64,000 bases of DNA, taken from assembly GCF_021533215.1 (NCBI RefSeq), contig NZ_JAJNKA010000005.1, positions 1 to 64,000 on the forward strand. The letters run 5' to 3'. Below the pieces are notes generated by a model. That model had not been told where the DNA came from. It searched no databases and saw only the letters and a program-made list of their open reading frames with translations. The position numbers and the translations under genes were made by a program. Positions 1 through 7,805 of the stretch are shown here, one piece after another (positions within the stretch are counted from its first letter, which is position 1; every line of letters starts with the position of its first letter). Source of the DNA: Portibacter lacus. Its GTDB lineage: Bacteria > Bacteroidota > Bacteroidia > Chitinophagales > Saprospiraceae.

Positions 1-132
1 ATTTGAAAATAAATTATGTAACTTTAAGAAAAAACAACCTAAAACACAGGTAATATAAAGTAGTTTAAAAGTAACTATACTTTAAAGATTTTATTTAAAC
101 CCGGTCAACGTTATTCAGGCATATACATATCT

Positions 133-167
133 CGAACTATCAACTTTCAACTGTCAACTATCAACTA
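133..167. repeat. Heptamer tandem array, unit TCAACTN
   Basis: Five consecutive 7-base units (the first degenerate: CGAACTA, then TCAACTT, TCAACTG, TCAACTA, TCAACTA) with exact period 7. The array ends two bases from the stop codon (170-172) of the minus-strand M28 peptidase, so on the coding strand it starts just after translation ends. Read that way the unit is NAGTTGA, closely related to the array behind the DUF2723 gene at 2274-2448. The rest of 1-169 is AT-rich and holds nothing I can name. Confidence 0.8.
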
Positions 168-169
168 AA

Positions 170-1783
170 TTAAGCTTTCCCGTTCGTAATCTTAAGATCT
201 GCTTCTTGATTCGACAGCTTCCAAGCAAGGTAAAAAATGTGTCTTGCAACATTCGTCATTTTATCAAAATTGATCTTATCAACAGTATCAGTAATCTTGT
301 GATAATCTTCATGGACACCATTGAAAAAGAAAATAGAAGGAATTCCGTTTTTCGCAAAATTATAATGATCTGATCTGAAGTAGAATCGATTCGGATCATC
401 TTCTGAATTGTATGTATAGTCGAGCGTGATCTGAGAATAATTACGGTTCACCTCCTCATTCGCATCATGTAAGTCTGTACTTATTCTATCAGAACCAATT
501 ACATAAATGTAATTCGGATTGTCTTTATACTTTTCATCTACTCTACCGACCATGTCAATATTAATATCTGCAATTGTATTTTCTAATGGAAAAACTGGAT
601 AAGTCGCATAATATTCTGAACCTAATAATCCTTTCTCTTCACCTGTTACCCAAAGAAACAAAATACTTCTTCTAGGTCCATTTCCTGCCATTTTAGCTTT
701 CTGGAAAGCTTCTGCTAATTCCAGAACAGTTGTAGATCCTGATCCATTATCATCTGCGCCGTTGTACACATCATCTCCCTTCATTCCTACATGATCGTAG
801 TGCGCCGATACAACAAGTAATTCATCTTTCTTATCTGTTCCTTCCATATAAGCAAGGATGTTATTACCAGCAAGTGAATAGTCTTTTCTCTTTTGGATAA
901 GCTTCATGTCTGTTTTAAGCTTCAAGCTCTTAGACTTTCCTTTCGCCATCTTCTTTCTAGCCTTGATCATTTTCTTAGACTTGCTCCCGATAATGTCCTT
1001 TGCGATGTTACTTGAAATATAAATACTATTTGCCACAGGAGCTTCTTCATCTTCTGACTGACCAATAACCACTGTCGGTCCTAAAAGTTTTCTCCTGTTT
1101 TCACCAAGCATTTTCTGGATATCTTTAGTGATAATCAAGACTGCCTTAGCGCCCATTTTATGAGCAAGTTCCAATTTCTTTTCTGGGTATTGTGACCATT
1201 CTGTTTCTTGCGTATCACCAGAAATGATGTATTTCCCATCTTCATCCATCGGTTCGCCTTCATTAATCATGATGACTTTTCCTTCAATTTTCGCACGCTT
1301 ATAATCTGTGTATTTCGGATCATCAATTCCATATCCTAAGAAAATTACTTCGTCTAGGTCAACTTCTCCTAAGTCCACGTTTTTATCAGGAAACGAAAGA
1401 AAGTCCCACAAATGCTTGTATCTGTTTTCGCCAACTGTAATCGAAATATCATCCCAGCTAATCCACTTGAAGTCAACTTTCTGAAAGTAACTATCTCCCG
1501 TGATTGGTTCGATGCCTATTCTTTTGATTTCTCCTGCTATATATGCTGAGGCCAAATCATTTCCCGGATATCCTGTTTCTCTACCTTGGAATTCATCTGA
1601 AGCCAGTATGGTCAAGTGTTTTGTTAAATCTTCTTTCGTAATCGTCATGGCAGCTTTGAAAGCAGGGTCATTTTCATCCACTTCTAACATCGCTGAAGAA
1701 TCAGGCTTGGTTACGCTTGAAATAAACTGTGCATTCATCAAGGTAGCACAACACACAAAAAGTAGTATTAAAGTATTTTTCAT
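170..1783 (-). CDS. M28 family zinc aminopeptidase, secreted
   Basis: A 537-residue exported metallopeptidase of the M28 family, which removes N-terminal residues from peptides with two zinc ions. Residues 1-19 form a Sec signal peptide ending in NAQ. Residues about 140-300 resemble a protease-associated (PA) insert. The catalytic part has the full ligand set: H328 (SAHYDH), D344 (NGADDN), the GEE pair E382/E383 (general base and ligand), D410 (NIDM) and H495 (HEDYHKITDT). It lies 18 bases downstream of rpiB on the same strand and is probably co-transcribed with it. Family assignment is firm; the natural substrate is unknown. Confidence 0.93.
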   Translation of the reverse strand: MKNTLILLFVCCATLMNAQFISSVTKPDSSAMLEVDENDPAFKAAMTITKEDLTKHLTILASDEFQGRETGYPGNDLASAYIAGEIKRIGIEPITGDSYFQKVDFKWISWDDISITVGENRYKHLWDFLSFPDKNVDLGEVDLDEVIFLGYGIDDPKYTDYKRAKIEGKVIMINEGEPMDEDGKYIISGDTQETEWSQYPEKKLELAHKMGAKAVLIITKDIQKMLGENRRKLLGPTVVIGQSEDEEAPVANSIYISSNIAKDIIGSKSKKMIKARKKMAKGKSKSLKLKTDMKLIQKRKDYSLAGNNILAYMEGTDKKDELLVVSAHYDHVGMKGDDVYNGADDNGSGSTTVLELAEAFQKAKMAGNGPRRSILFLWVTGEEKGLLGSEYYATYPVFPLENTIADINIDMVGRVDEKYKDNPNYIYVIGSDRISTDLHDANEEVNRNYSQITLDYTYNSEDDPNRFYFRSDHYNFAKNGIPSIFFFNGVHEDYHKITDTVDKINFDKMTNVARHIFYLAWKLSNQEADLKITNGKA

Positions 1784-1801
1784 TTCTTATTCATTGATAA
1801 A

Positions 1802-2233
1802 TTAACAAACTGGAATCTTATCCACACGTCTAGCATGGCGACCTCCCTCAAAATCTGTAGTGATAAAAGCTTTCACCATATTCTTTGCCATTTTTAAGCT
1901 CACAAAACGAGCAGGAATTGAAATGGCATTGGCGTTATTATGTTTTCGGGCTAACTCAGCTAACTCTACTTTCCAGCATATTGCGGCTCTAATATGTTGG
2001 TGTTTATTAGCAGTTATCGCTACTCCATTCCCACTACCACATATTATAACAGCTAGATCATGCTTTTTGTGTCCTAAAGCTTCTGCTAAAGGATGAATGT
2101 AATCAGGATAATCAACTGACTCCGCAGAATTAGTCCCATAATCTGTCACTTCATGCCCTTCTTTTTCAAGCATTCTAATGATCGGTGCTTTATATGGGAA
2201 ACCTGCGTGATCACCTCCAATAGCAATTTTCAT
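1802..2233 (-). CDS. rpiB: Ribose 5-phosphate isomerase B
   Basis: A cytoplasmic enzyme of 143 residues, the normal RpiB length, interconverting ribose 5-phosphate and ribulose 5-phosphate in the non-oxidative pentose phosphate pathway. Visible family marks are the N-terminal GGDHAG phosphate-binding turn, the catalytic Cys65 in IICGSGNG, and H98 within RKHNNANA. Some RpiB/LacAB relatives act on allose or galactose 6-phosphates; no such operon partners occur here, so the housekeeping role is most likely. It precedes the M28 peptidase with a short gap. Confidence 0.95.
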   Translation of the reverse strand: MKIAIGGDHAGFPYKAPIIRMLEKEGHEVTDYGTNSAESVDYPDYIHPLAEALGHKKHDLAVIICGSGNGVAITANKHQHIRAAICWKVELAELARKHNNANAISIPARFVSLKMAKNMVKAFITTDFEGGRHARRVDKIPVC

Positions 2234-2273
2234 AATTGTATTTTAAAATTTAAATCTCTTTAATAATTTAAAA

Positions 2274-2448
2274 ACTCAAGACACTCAACTTAGGACTTTA
2301 CGACTTAGGACTCAAGACTCTCGACTTAGGACCAAGACTTCCGACTTACTGACTTCAGACTTCCTGACTCTCTCTCCTCCTCGGACTAAAGTCCAAGCTC
2401 CTTTATGACTCAAGACTCTCGACTAAAGACTAAAGACTCCCGACTCAT
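2274..2448. repeat. Heptamer repeat array, unit GACTNNN, split by a hairpin
   Basis: About 19 units of a 7-base repeat starting GACT. The cleanest block is 2407-2448 (six perfect-period units: GACTCAA, GACTCTC, GACTAAA twice, GACTCCC, GACTCAT); 2302-2364 is a second block with a one-base slip at 2350. The two blocks are separated by a TC-rich stretch and the palindrome at 2380-2397. The array ends one base before the stop codon of the DUF2723 gene. On that gene's coding strand the unit reads NAGTCNN, resembling the NAGTTGA array behind the M28 gene. Confidence 0.8.
2380..2397 (-). repeat. REP-like hairpin, CTTGGACTTTAGTCCGAG
   Basis: On the minus strand this 18-mer is nearly a perfect palindrome (one T-G wobble). 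It differs from the copy behind the REP-associated transposase (17593-17610) by one base on each arm, and the two changes are compensatory: A-T pair here, G-C pair there. That conservation of pairing marks it as a copy of the same structured repeat. It interrupts the heptamer array. Confidence 0.7.
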
Positions 2449-2449
2449 C

Positions 2450-5400
2450 CTAATTATTCAACCCCTGCAAACTCCAGTTCCCCACTAATGCCTTCATTTC
2501 TGCTGCAAACTCAGGATCTCCCAATTTGTCTACATCATTAAGTATATTATTCGCACCTCTTAACGCCAGCACATATTCTCGCCTGAAACTATTGTCCCTA
2601 ACATCTTCAGCCATCCCTGTATCAAAAAAATTCAATCGTTCCGCTGAAACTTCTGCCAATATTCTCATGTGCTTTTTCGCTTTCTCCATCTCTCCAGACT
2701 GAATATACATTTGGATAAATGGATAGACTCCGTCATCATATGGGAAATTGAAATTAGGGAAACCTTCGAAATACTTATCTGCTAATGCTACCGCTTTATT
2801 TCTGTCATAAGACATAAATTCTTGTGCTCCTCTTAGAATTGCCATCTGCATTGCTTGGATTTCCGCTCCATAACTATTGTCAATGAACATTTTTTTCTTA
2901 TCGAAATTCCCCCATTGCCATTTGTTCATCACATTGTCATACAACTTCTCAGCATCAACTCGTCCACTTCCATAGATTCCTAATTCTGTTTGGGAAGCCG
3001 TCTTAAATGGAACCACTCTTAACGCTAGTCCTTCCAACTGCGTATAGTCATTGACACCCATCAATTTATCATTCTTGCACGTCACGGCGAAGTATATCGG
3101 TCGATCCCATATATTAGAACCAATAACATCCAATACTGCCATTTCATCTTTCCTCAAGTAAGTTTTACTCTGAGGAAATGTAAATGGAATATACGGAGCA
3201 ATCGCTGTTGGATCATTTGGATAATTCATATCTAAACGATCTACCGCTTCTCTATTCGTAGGAATAATCAAGTTCTTAGAAGGAATATATCCTTTCATTT
3301 TAGGATTAGCTCCTTGAGGTCGCGCATCACTTCCCATTAATTTTAAGGCAGAGATAATATTCGTCGGACTATTGTTATCTGGAGGATAGAAGAAAAGCTG
3401 ATTTCTTTGAGAACCTCTATAAGCGTCTTCTGAAATGGTCAATTTTATAGGTGGAGAATCATTGACCTTAGATCTTAATTTATTTATATACCAATCTACA
3501 GCAATCAAACTCAGATTAACCACTCTTACATCAGTCCTTATTTCTTCTACTTCTTGTGCATACCATAATGGATATGTATCGTTATCACCATAAGTGAAAA
3601 TGATCGCATTCTCATCCACCGAATTCAAGAAATTCGCAGCATAATCTCTAGATGCATAATGATCTTTACGACCCATGTCATCGAAGTTCTGCGTACCCAT
3701 TAAGATCGGAGCAATTAGTACCAAAGCTCCCGCGACTCCTGCAGCAGGAATCCCTTTGAACTTGTATTTCTCGAAGCCCATATATAGCGCATTCACCGCC
3801 ATGCCGATCCACATACAATAGGTAAAAATGGAACCTACAAGTACATAGTCTCTTTCTCTTGGCTCATTCGGAGGCTGGTTAGAATAAATAATAATCCCTA
3901 TACCAGTGATTAAGAACAACATCATTAATGCCATGAAGTCCTTCGGTCTCTTTCGCATATGGAAAAATAATCCGATTAACCCGAATATAAATGGCAACAT
4001 GTAGTAATTATTGTTTGCAAGACTTTGCATACTTTCTGGTAACTCAGATGTATCATAATCTAACTTAGCATCATCTACGAAACCTATTCCCGAAACCCAA
4101 TGCCCAGAACTCTTATCCCATGGATAATATCCTTGCGCTCCATTCTGTCTCCCTGCAAAGTTCCACATAAAATATCGGCCATACATCCATCCAAGTTGGT
4201 ACTGAACCAAAAACTTAATATTATAAGCCATGCCTGGTACATCCTTATCATTACCCCACCACATTCTGTGTAATTGTGGTCTTCCTGGATCACCATGACC
4301 TATCCTTGGAAATAATATTTTATCTTGAGATCGGTATTCATAATCGTACTTCTCATCTACGATCTCATACTTATCGCCTACTCTTCCATATCTCTTTTCA
4401 CTTTTAACCGAAACAGGTTGTGCGTCAAAGTGAGGTCCGTATAATAAAGCTCTTTCACCATATTGCTCTCTATTCAAGTATGGAAGCAATCTAACAGCGT
4501 CACTAGGAACATTCATGTTCACAGGTGTGTCAGCATTGGCACGAATAACAATTACTCCGATCGTAGAAAAGCCTATCGTTATTAAGGTCAATGCTACCAG
4601 ACTCATTTGCAACAGATATTTCCCTTTAGAATGAGCATATTTTAAACCAATAAAAACAAGTGCTCCTAGAAGTGCTAGTGTAATCACAAGTCCTGAATGG
4701 AACGGCAATCCAAGACCATTTACCGCGAAAATTTCAAAGTTTTTCCATAAGGTAGGAATTCCTACAACGATAAGTTTTTGTATAATTCCAATCCCCACTA
4801 AACCTGCACCTATTGCCAACATTCCTTTAAAAACAGTGTGCTTTTCATACTTTTTGAAATAGTATAATAAAGCAATTGCTGGAAGTGTCAATATAGAAAG
4901 TAAGTGAACTCCTGTTGATAATCCTACCGCATACAGTGAGAATAGCAACCATCTATCTGATTTATGGTTATCCGGTAATGCGTACCATTTAACAGCAGAC
5001 CAAAATGTAAGCGCTGTGAAAAATGTAGACATAGCATAAACTTCACCTTCTACTGCTGAAAACCAAACTGATGTAGCAAACACGGTAGATAATCCCGCGA
5101 CTAATCCTGAAAAAGCATTCGCAATTTGTGCACCACCTTCTAATTCTCCATCTCTTCCTACATAAGCTAACTTACCAAAGATCATGGTTGTCCATGCTAC
5201 GAACATTCCAACAAAGGCAGTACAAATTCCAGACATCATGTTCACTGCAAATGCAATATCAGAAAGTTTGCTGGAGAATATTTCACCGAAAAAAGCGAAT
5301 ACTCTACCTACAATCATGAACAGCGGTGCACCTGGAGGGTGAACTACTTGCAGCTTATAAGCACCTAAAATAAATTCACCAACATCCCACAAACTTCCAG

Positions 5401-5488
5401 TCCGCTCAGCCGAGAAAAAGAAAACGATCGCAGCTATTGCAAAGACACTCCAGCCTACAATGTTTATTAGTTTTTTATTTGATACCAT
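2450..5488 (-). CDS. DUF2723 multi-pass membrane protein, possible protein O-mannosyltransferase
   Basis: A 1012-residue inner-membrane protein. The first ~340 residues contain about ten hydrophobic helices and the DUF2723 signatures: a GAYKLQVVHPPGAP-type loop near residue 42, and WFSAVEGEVYAMS near 143. A second helix cluster (about 500-610) is followed by a soluble C-terminal region with TYGDNDTYPLWYAQ near 645 and a helical, TPR-like end. Established knowledge: DUF2723 belongs to the GT-C-like fold group and its eukaryotic relative TMEM260 is a protein O-mannosyltransferase. The same role here, perhaps in Bacteroidota general protein O-glycosylation, is inference. It is monocistronic and divergent from the gene at 5686. 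Confidence 0.85.
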   Translation of the reverse strand: MVSNKKLINIVGWSVFAIAAIVFFFSAERTGSLWDVGEFILGAYKLQVVHPPGAPLFMIVGRVFAFFGEIFSSKLSDIAFAVNMMSGICTAFVGMFVAWTTMIFGKLAYVGRDGELEGGAQIANAFSGLVAGLSTVFATSVWFSAVEGEVYAMSTFFTALTFWSAVKWYALPDNHKSDRWLLFSLYAVGLSTGVHLLSILTLPAIALLYYFKKYEKHTVFKGMLAIGAGLVGIGIIQKLIVVGIPTLWKNFEIFAVNGLGLPFHSGLVITLALLGALVFIGLKYAHSKGKYLLQMSLVALTLITIGFSTIGVIVIRANADTPVNMNVPSDAVRLLPYLNREQYGERALLYGPHFDAQPVSVKSEKRYGRVGDKYEIVDEKYDYEYRSQDKILFPRIGHGDPGRPQLHRMWWGNDKDVPGMAYNIKFLVQYQLGWMYGRYFMWNFAGRQNGAQGYYPWDKSSGHWVSGIGFVDDAKLDYDTSELPESMQSLANNNYYMLPFIFGLIGLFFHMRKRPKDFMALMMLFLITGIGIIIYSNQPPNEPRERDYVLVGSIFTYCMWIGMAVNALYMGFEKYKFKGIPAAGVAGALVLIAPILMGTQNFDDMGRKDHYASRDYAANFLNSVDENAIIFTYGDNDTYPLWYAQEVEEIRTDVRVVNLSLIAVDWYINKLRSKVNDSPPIKLTISEDAYRGSQRNQLFFYPPDNNSPTNIISALKLMGSDARPQGANPKMKGYIPSKNLIIPTNREAVDRLDMNYPNDPTAIAPYIPFTFPQSKTYLRKDEMAVLDVIGSNIWDRPIYFAVTCKNDKLMGVNDYTQLEGLALRVVPFKTASQTELGIYGSGRVDAEKLYDNVMNKWQWGNFDKKKMFIDNSYGAEIQAMQMAILRGAQEFMSYDRNKAVALADKYFEGFPNFNFPYDDGVYPFIQMYIQSGEMEKAKKHMRILAEVSAERLNFFDTGMAEDVRDNSFRREYVLALRGANNILNDVDKLGDPEFAAEMKALVGNWSLQGLNN

Positions 5489-5509
5489 AATTAGTCTTGA
5501 ATTAATCTA

Positions 5510-5517
5510 CAAAAGTA
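5510..5517 (-). promoter_or_regulatory. Candidate -7 box (TACTTTTG) for the DUF2723 gene
   Basis: Read on the minus strand this octamer matches the Bacteroidota sigma-ABfr -7 consensus TAnnTTTG exactly and would start transcription about 15 bases before the DUF2723 ATG. A good TTG at -33 is not visible, so the promoter call rests on one box. Confidence 0.45.
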
Positions 5518-5598
5518 ATAAAAATGAAGAGATTAACATTTTTTATCATGTGTAATGTTTCACTTTGATTTTTCGTCGTAAATTTAACGTTGAATATT

Positions 5599-5630
5599 CG
5601 GATAAAATACAATGAACGTCCGATAAAATA
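5599..5630. promoter_or_regulatory. Two direct repeats C(C/G)GATAAAATA, 21 bases apart
   Basis: CGGATAAAATA at 5599-5609 and CCGATAAAATA at 5620-5630 lie in the divergent spacer between the DUF2723 gene and the gene at 5686. A spacing of 21 bases puts both on the same DNA face, as for tandem activator sites. The function is not known. Confidence 0.3.
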
Positions 5631-5685
5631 ACCCTATCGTCGAAAAAGAAGCAACACTTTTCGATTTTAAGTCATCTTTTAATAA

Positions 5686-6321
5686 ATGCAGATGCTAAAG
5701 AGAATTTTAATCATTCTATTTTGGGGTTCGTCCGCCATGCTAATTCAAGCACAACAAGAAAAAGTTATTTTTCCTGATTTTCGTGCGGGAATTACACCGT
5801 CTTCGTTTCTGAACGGCTACAGTGGCGTCCAGTTTAGCATTGACAAAGCCATAAAACCTACAGTTAACTTAACGACCGAAATAGCATACATTTTCGATTC
5901 TCCTTATCAAGCTCAAGGGTTTAGAATAAGACCAGGAATAGAAAGTCTGGTGCTAAGAGGTAGAGGTATCGGGTTAACAATGGGAATTCATGGACACTAT
6001 CGATGGACGAAAGAATACCGGACCTTGATTCAGACCGCTTCGAATGGAGAGTTCCAGACCATTCTACATAACTACGAAAGAACTAGAAACTACTATGGCG
6101 GTGTAGGTACGATTAATATTTTCATACCTTCTGGAAAGCGATGGACATGGGAGTTTGGTGGTGGACTAGGTGCAGCGCGATATTTCATCAATGGCAGTCA
6201 AGAACCAATCATGATCGATCAGTTTTTCGAGGAAGAAGTTGATTTTTTTATTGACTGGAATTACAACATAGGACCAATATTTTACTTACATTTTAATATT
6301 TCATACGTTATTTCACCATGA
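5686..6321 (+). CDS. Secreted hypothetical protein, probable outer-membrane beta-barrel
   Basis: A 211-residue protein that I cannot assign to a named family. Residues 1-22 look like a signal peptide (LIQAQ end). The rest alternates short hydrophobic/aromatic strands (for example GIGLTMGIHGHYRW, and near the end YFLHFNISY-like strands), as expected for a small porin-like barrel. Its stop overlaps the ATG of the next gene by four bases (ATGA), so translation is coupled to the two downstream lipoproteins. A second ATG two codons in (5692) could also serve as start. Confidence 0.7.
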   Translation: MQMLKRILIILFWGSSAMLIQAQQEKVIFPDFRAGITPSSFLNGYSGVQFSIDKAIKPTVNLTTEIAYIFDSPYQAQGFRIRPGIESLVLRGRGIGLTMGIHGHYRWTKEYRTLIQTASNGEFQTILHNYERTRNYYGGVGTINIFIPSGKRWTWEFGGGLGAARYFINGSQEPIMIDQFFEEEVDFFIDWNYNIGPIFYLHFNISYVISP

Positions 6322-6836
6322 AGCACTTTGTGTGGTTAATCATGCTCTTACTGATCACCTCTTGCAAAAAGGATGACCTTATCGTTAATGGATTAGTTCC
6401 TGTTTATTTCGACGCACTTGATTTCTCTGAGATAGATAGTCAAGAACCGCGAGCGATTATTAAGCAAGGGAAGTTTGTTAAGGTGGGTAATTTTTTATTT
6501 GTCAATGATATAAAAATAGGGATTCATGTGATAGACAATACGAATCCAAATCAACCAGAATATGTATACTTCTGGCGGATTCCTGGCAATCAAAACTTTA
6601 CCATAGAAGGAAGTTTTCTTTACGCAGACAACGGACCGCACCTTTTAGTGATCAATATAGAAGACTATGCAAATATTCAATTTGTGAAATACATAGAGAA
6701 TACATTTTACGAAAATCTATTAGAGCAGTTTCCAGATGAGCCTGCAGAATATTTTGAATGCCCTGATCCTTCGAAAGGTTTGGTGAAATATTGGAAAAGA
6801 GCAGAAATTGTTAATCCAACTTGCTTAAAAATTTAA
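6318..6836 (+). CDS. Lipoprotein with LVIVD-type beta-propeller repeat, short form
   Basis: A 172-residue lipoprotein: hydrophobic N-terminus with lipobox ITSC (Cys16). The body contains one clear LVIVD-like blade (KVGNFLFVNDIKIGIHVIDNT) and a second (LLVINIEDYANIQF). It is translationally coupled to the gene before it and lies four bases ahead of a longer LVIVD lipoprotein. The closing 'VKYWKRAEIVNPTC' resembles the usual end of this family, so it seems complete rather than truncated. Probable surface or periplasmic protein; function unknown. Confidence 0.75.
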   Translation: MKHFVWLIMLLLITSCKKDDLIVNGLVPVYFDALDFSEIDSQEPRAIIKQGKFVKVGNFLFVNDIKIGIHVIDNTNPNQPEYVYFWRIPGNQNFTIEGSFLYADNGPHLLVINIEDYANIQFVKYIENTFYENLLEQFPDEPAEYFECPDPSKGLVKYWKRAEIVNPTCLKI

Positions 6837-6839
6837 CCC

Positions 6840-7595
6840 ATGAAATATATATTCATTTTCTTAGTTATTTTTCTTTCTGCTTGCAGCAATCTAGACCGAG
6901 CCGATGTAAGTAGCACCGCAACCCAATCTGGTTCTTATGCGAATCTTCTGGTGATCAATGATTACATGTACGTCATCAATAAAGAAAAACTTCAGACTTT
7001 CGATGTTAAAGATGGCGCAAATCCGATACTCTTGGACGATTTAGATCTCGGTTTTAATATTGAATCTCTGCTATATCATAAGGGAAACTTATTTATTGGA
7101 TCTCAGAGTTCAATGTTTATCTATGAAATTGCTAAAAGTGGAATACCTCAAGAGAAGTCGGTAACTAATTATGGATTCTTCGGGGAAGATTTTTGTAGGC
7201 AAGACCCAATTACTGTAAATGATGAGTATGCTTATGCGAGCTTGAGTGCTAGAATTTCTGGCGAATGTGCTAGGTTTCAGTTAAATGAATTAAGAGTGTA
7301 TGACATATCGAATATAGCGCAACCGGAATTAATCAATTCGATTCAGATGGAATCTCCGAAAGGATTAGCATTAGATGGCGATGTGTTATTTGTTTGTGAA
7401 AAGGAGAATGGTTTAAAAGTATTCGATGTTTCAGATCCGTTAAACTTAGAACTGATTCATCATTTCGATGGATTCGATGCTTTTGATGTGATTGCTGATG
7501 ATGGCTTAGTAATAGTGGTCGGACCTGAAAAGATCTACGAATATGACTATTCAGACATCGATAATATGAAATACTTATCGCAATTGGATTTTTAA
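6840..7595 (+). CDS. LVIVD repeat lipoprotein
   Basis: A 251-residue lipoprotein (lipobox LSAC, Cys15). The body is a set of beta-propeller repeats of the LVIVD type: 'LLVINDYMYVINKEKLQTFDV', 'LRVYDISNIAQPELI', and 'LFVCEKENGLKVFDVSDPLNLELI'. Such proteins are common on Bacteroidota cell surfaces and have no known catalytic residues. Last gene of a three-gene operon with 5686 and 6318. No terminator is evident behind it. Confidence 0.85.
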   Translation: MKYIFIFLVIFLSACSNLDRADVSSTATQSGSYANLLVINDYMYVINKEKLQTFDVKDGANPILLDDLDLGFNIESLLYHKGNLFIGSQSSMFIYEIAKSGIPQEKSVTNYGFFGEDFCRQDPITVNDEYAYASLSARISGECARFQLNELRVYDISNIAQPELINSIQMESPKGLALDGDVLFVCEKENGLKVFDVSDPLNLELIHHFDGFDAFDVIADDGLVIVVGPEKIYEYDYSDIDNMKYLSQLDF

Positions 7596-7682
7596 TAAAG
7601 ATCCTGTAAGCCAAGCAGAGCTAAGGTATTGTGCTAAGACTGTTGAGCTAGGTTTACGCTTCAGATATGCTTCTTGTAGATT

Positions 7683-7711
7683 GATAACATCACTGAAAAA
7701 GTGCTGTCATC
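7683..7711 (+). repeat. 29-nt imperfect hairpin, copy 1
   Basis: The segment folds into arms GAT/ATC, ACA/TGT and CACT/AGTG separated by symmetric single mismatches, with a GAAAA loop. A second copy at 32107-32135 differs by A to G and T to C at paired positions (CACT/AGTG becomes CGCT/AGCG), so the pairing is kept. The surrounding 7596-7805 spacer contains only this and the adjoining 20-bp tandem array. Confidence 0.65.
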
Positions 7712-7780
7712 AAGAAAAAAGTGCTGTCATCAAAAGAATTGTGCTGTCATCAAGAGAATTGTGATGGCTTCAGGACAGCA
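7701..7780 (+). repeat. 20-bp tandem repeat, four units
   Basis: GTGCTGTCATCAA recurs at exactly 7701, 7721 and 7741, followed by a degenerate fourth unit at 7761 (GTGATGGCTTCAG). The first unit overlaps the right arm of the 29-nt hairpin, suggesting that the array grew by duplicating one arm of that repeat. It lies just upstream of the sulfatase start; an open reading frame through it would add a non-signal-like extension, so it is treated as non-coding. Confidence 0.75.
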
Positions 7781-7805
7781 AAGAAAAGTTACTTACCTTT
7801 ATTCC

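Noticed and set aside
1500-1805. 101-codon plus-strand frame over the M28 gene
   Set aside because: Antisense shadow of a well-supported peptidase gene.
7701-7760. CRISPR-like array of regularly spaced repeats
   Set aside because: The period is 20 bases with 13-base repeats and near-repetitive 'spacers'; no cas genes are present. It is a simple tandem repeat.
7701-7805. Longer N-terminus for the sulfatase starting at 7701
   Set aside because: The extra 35 codons are tandem-repeat DNA and would bury the lipoprotein signal peptide that begins at 7806.
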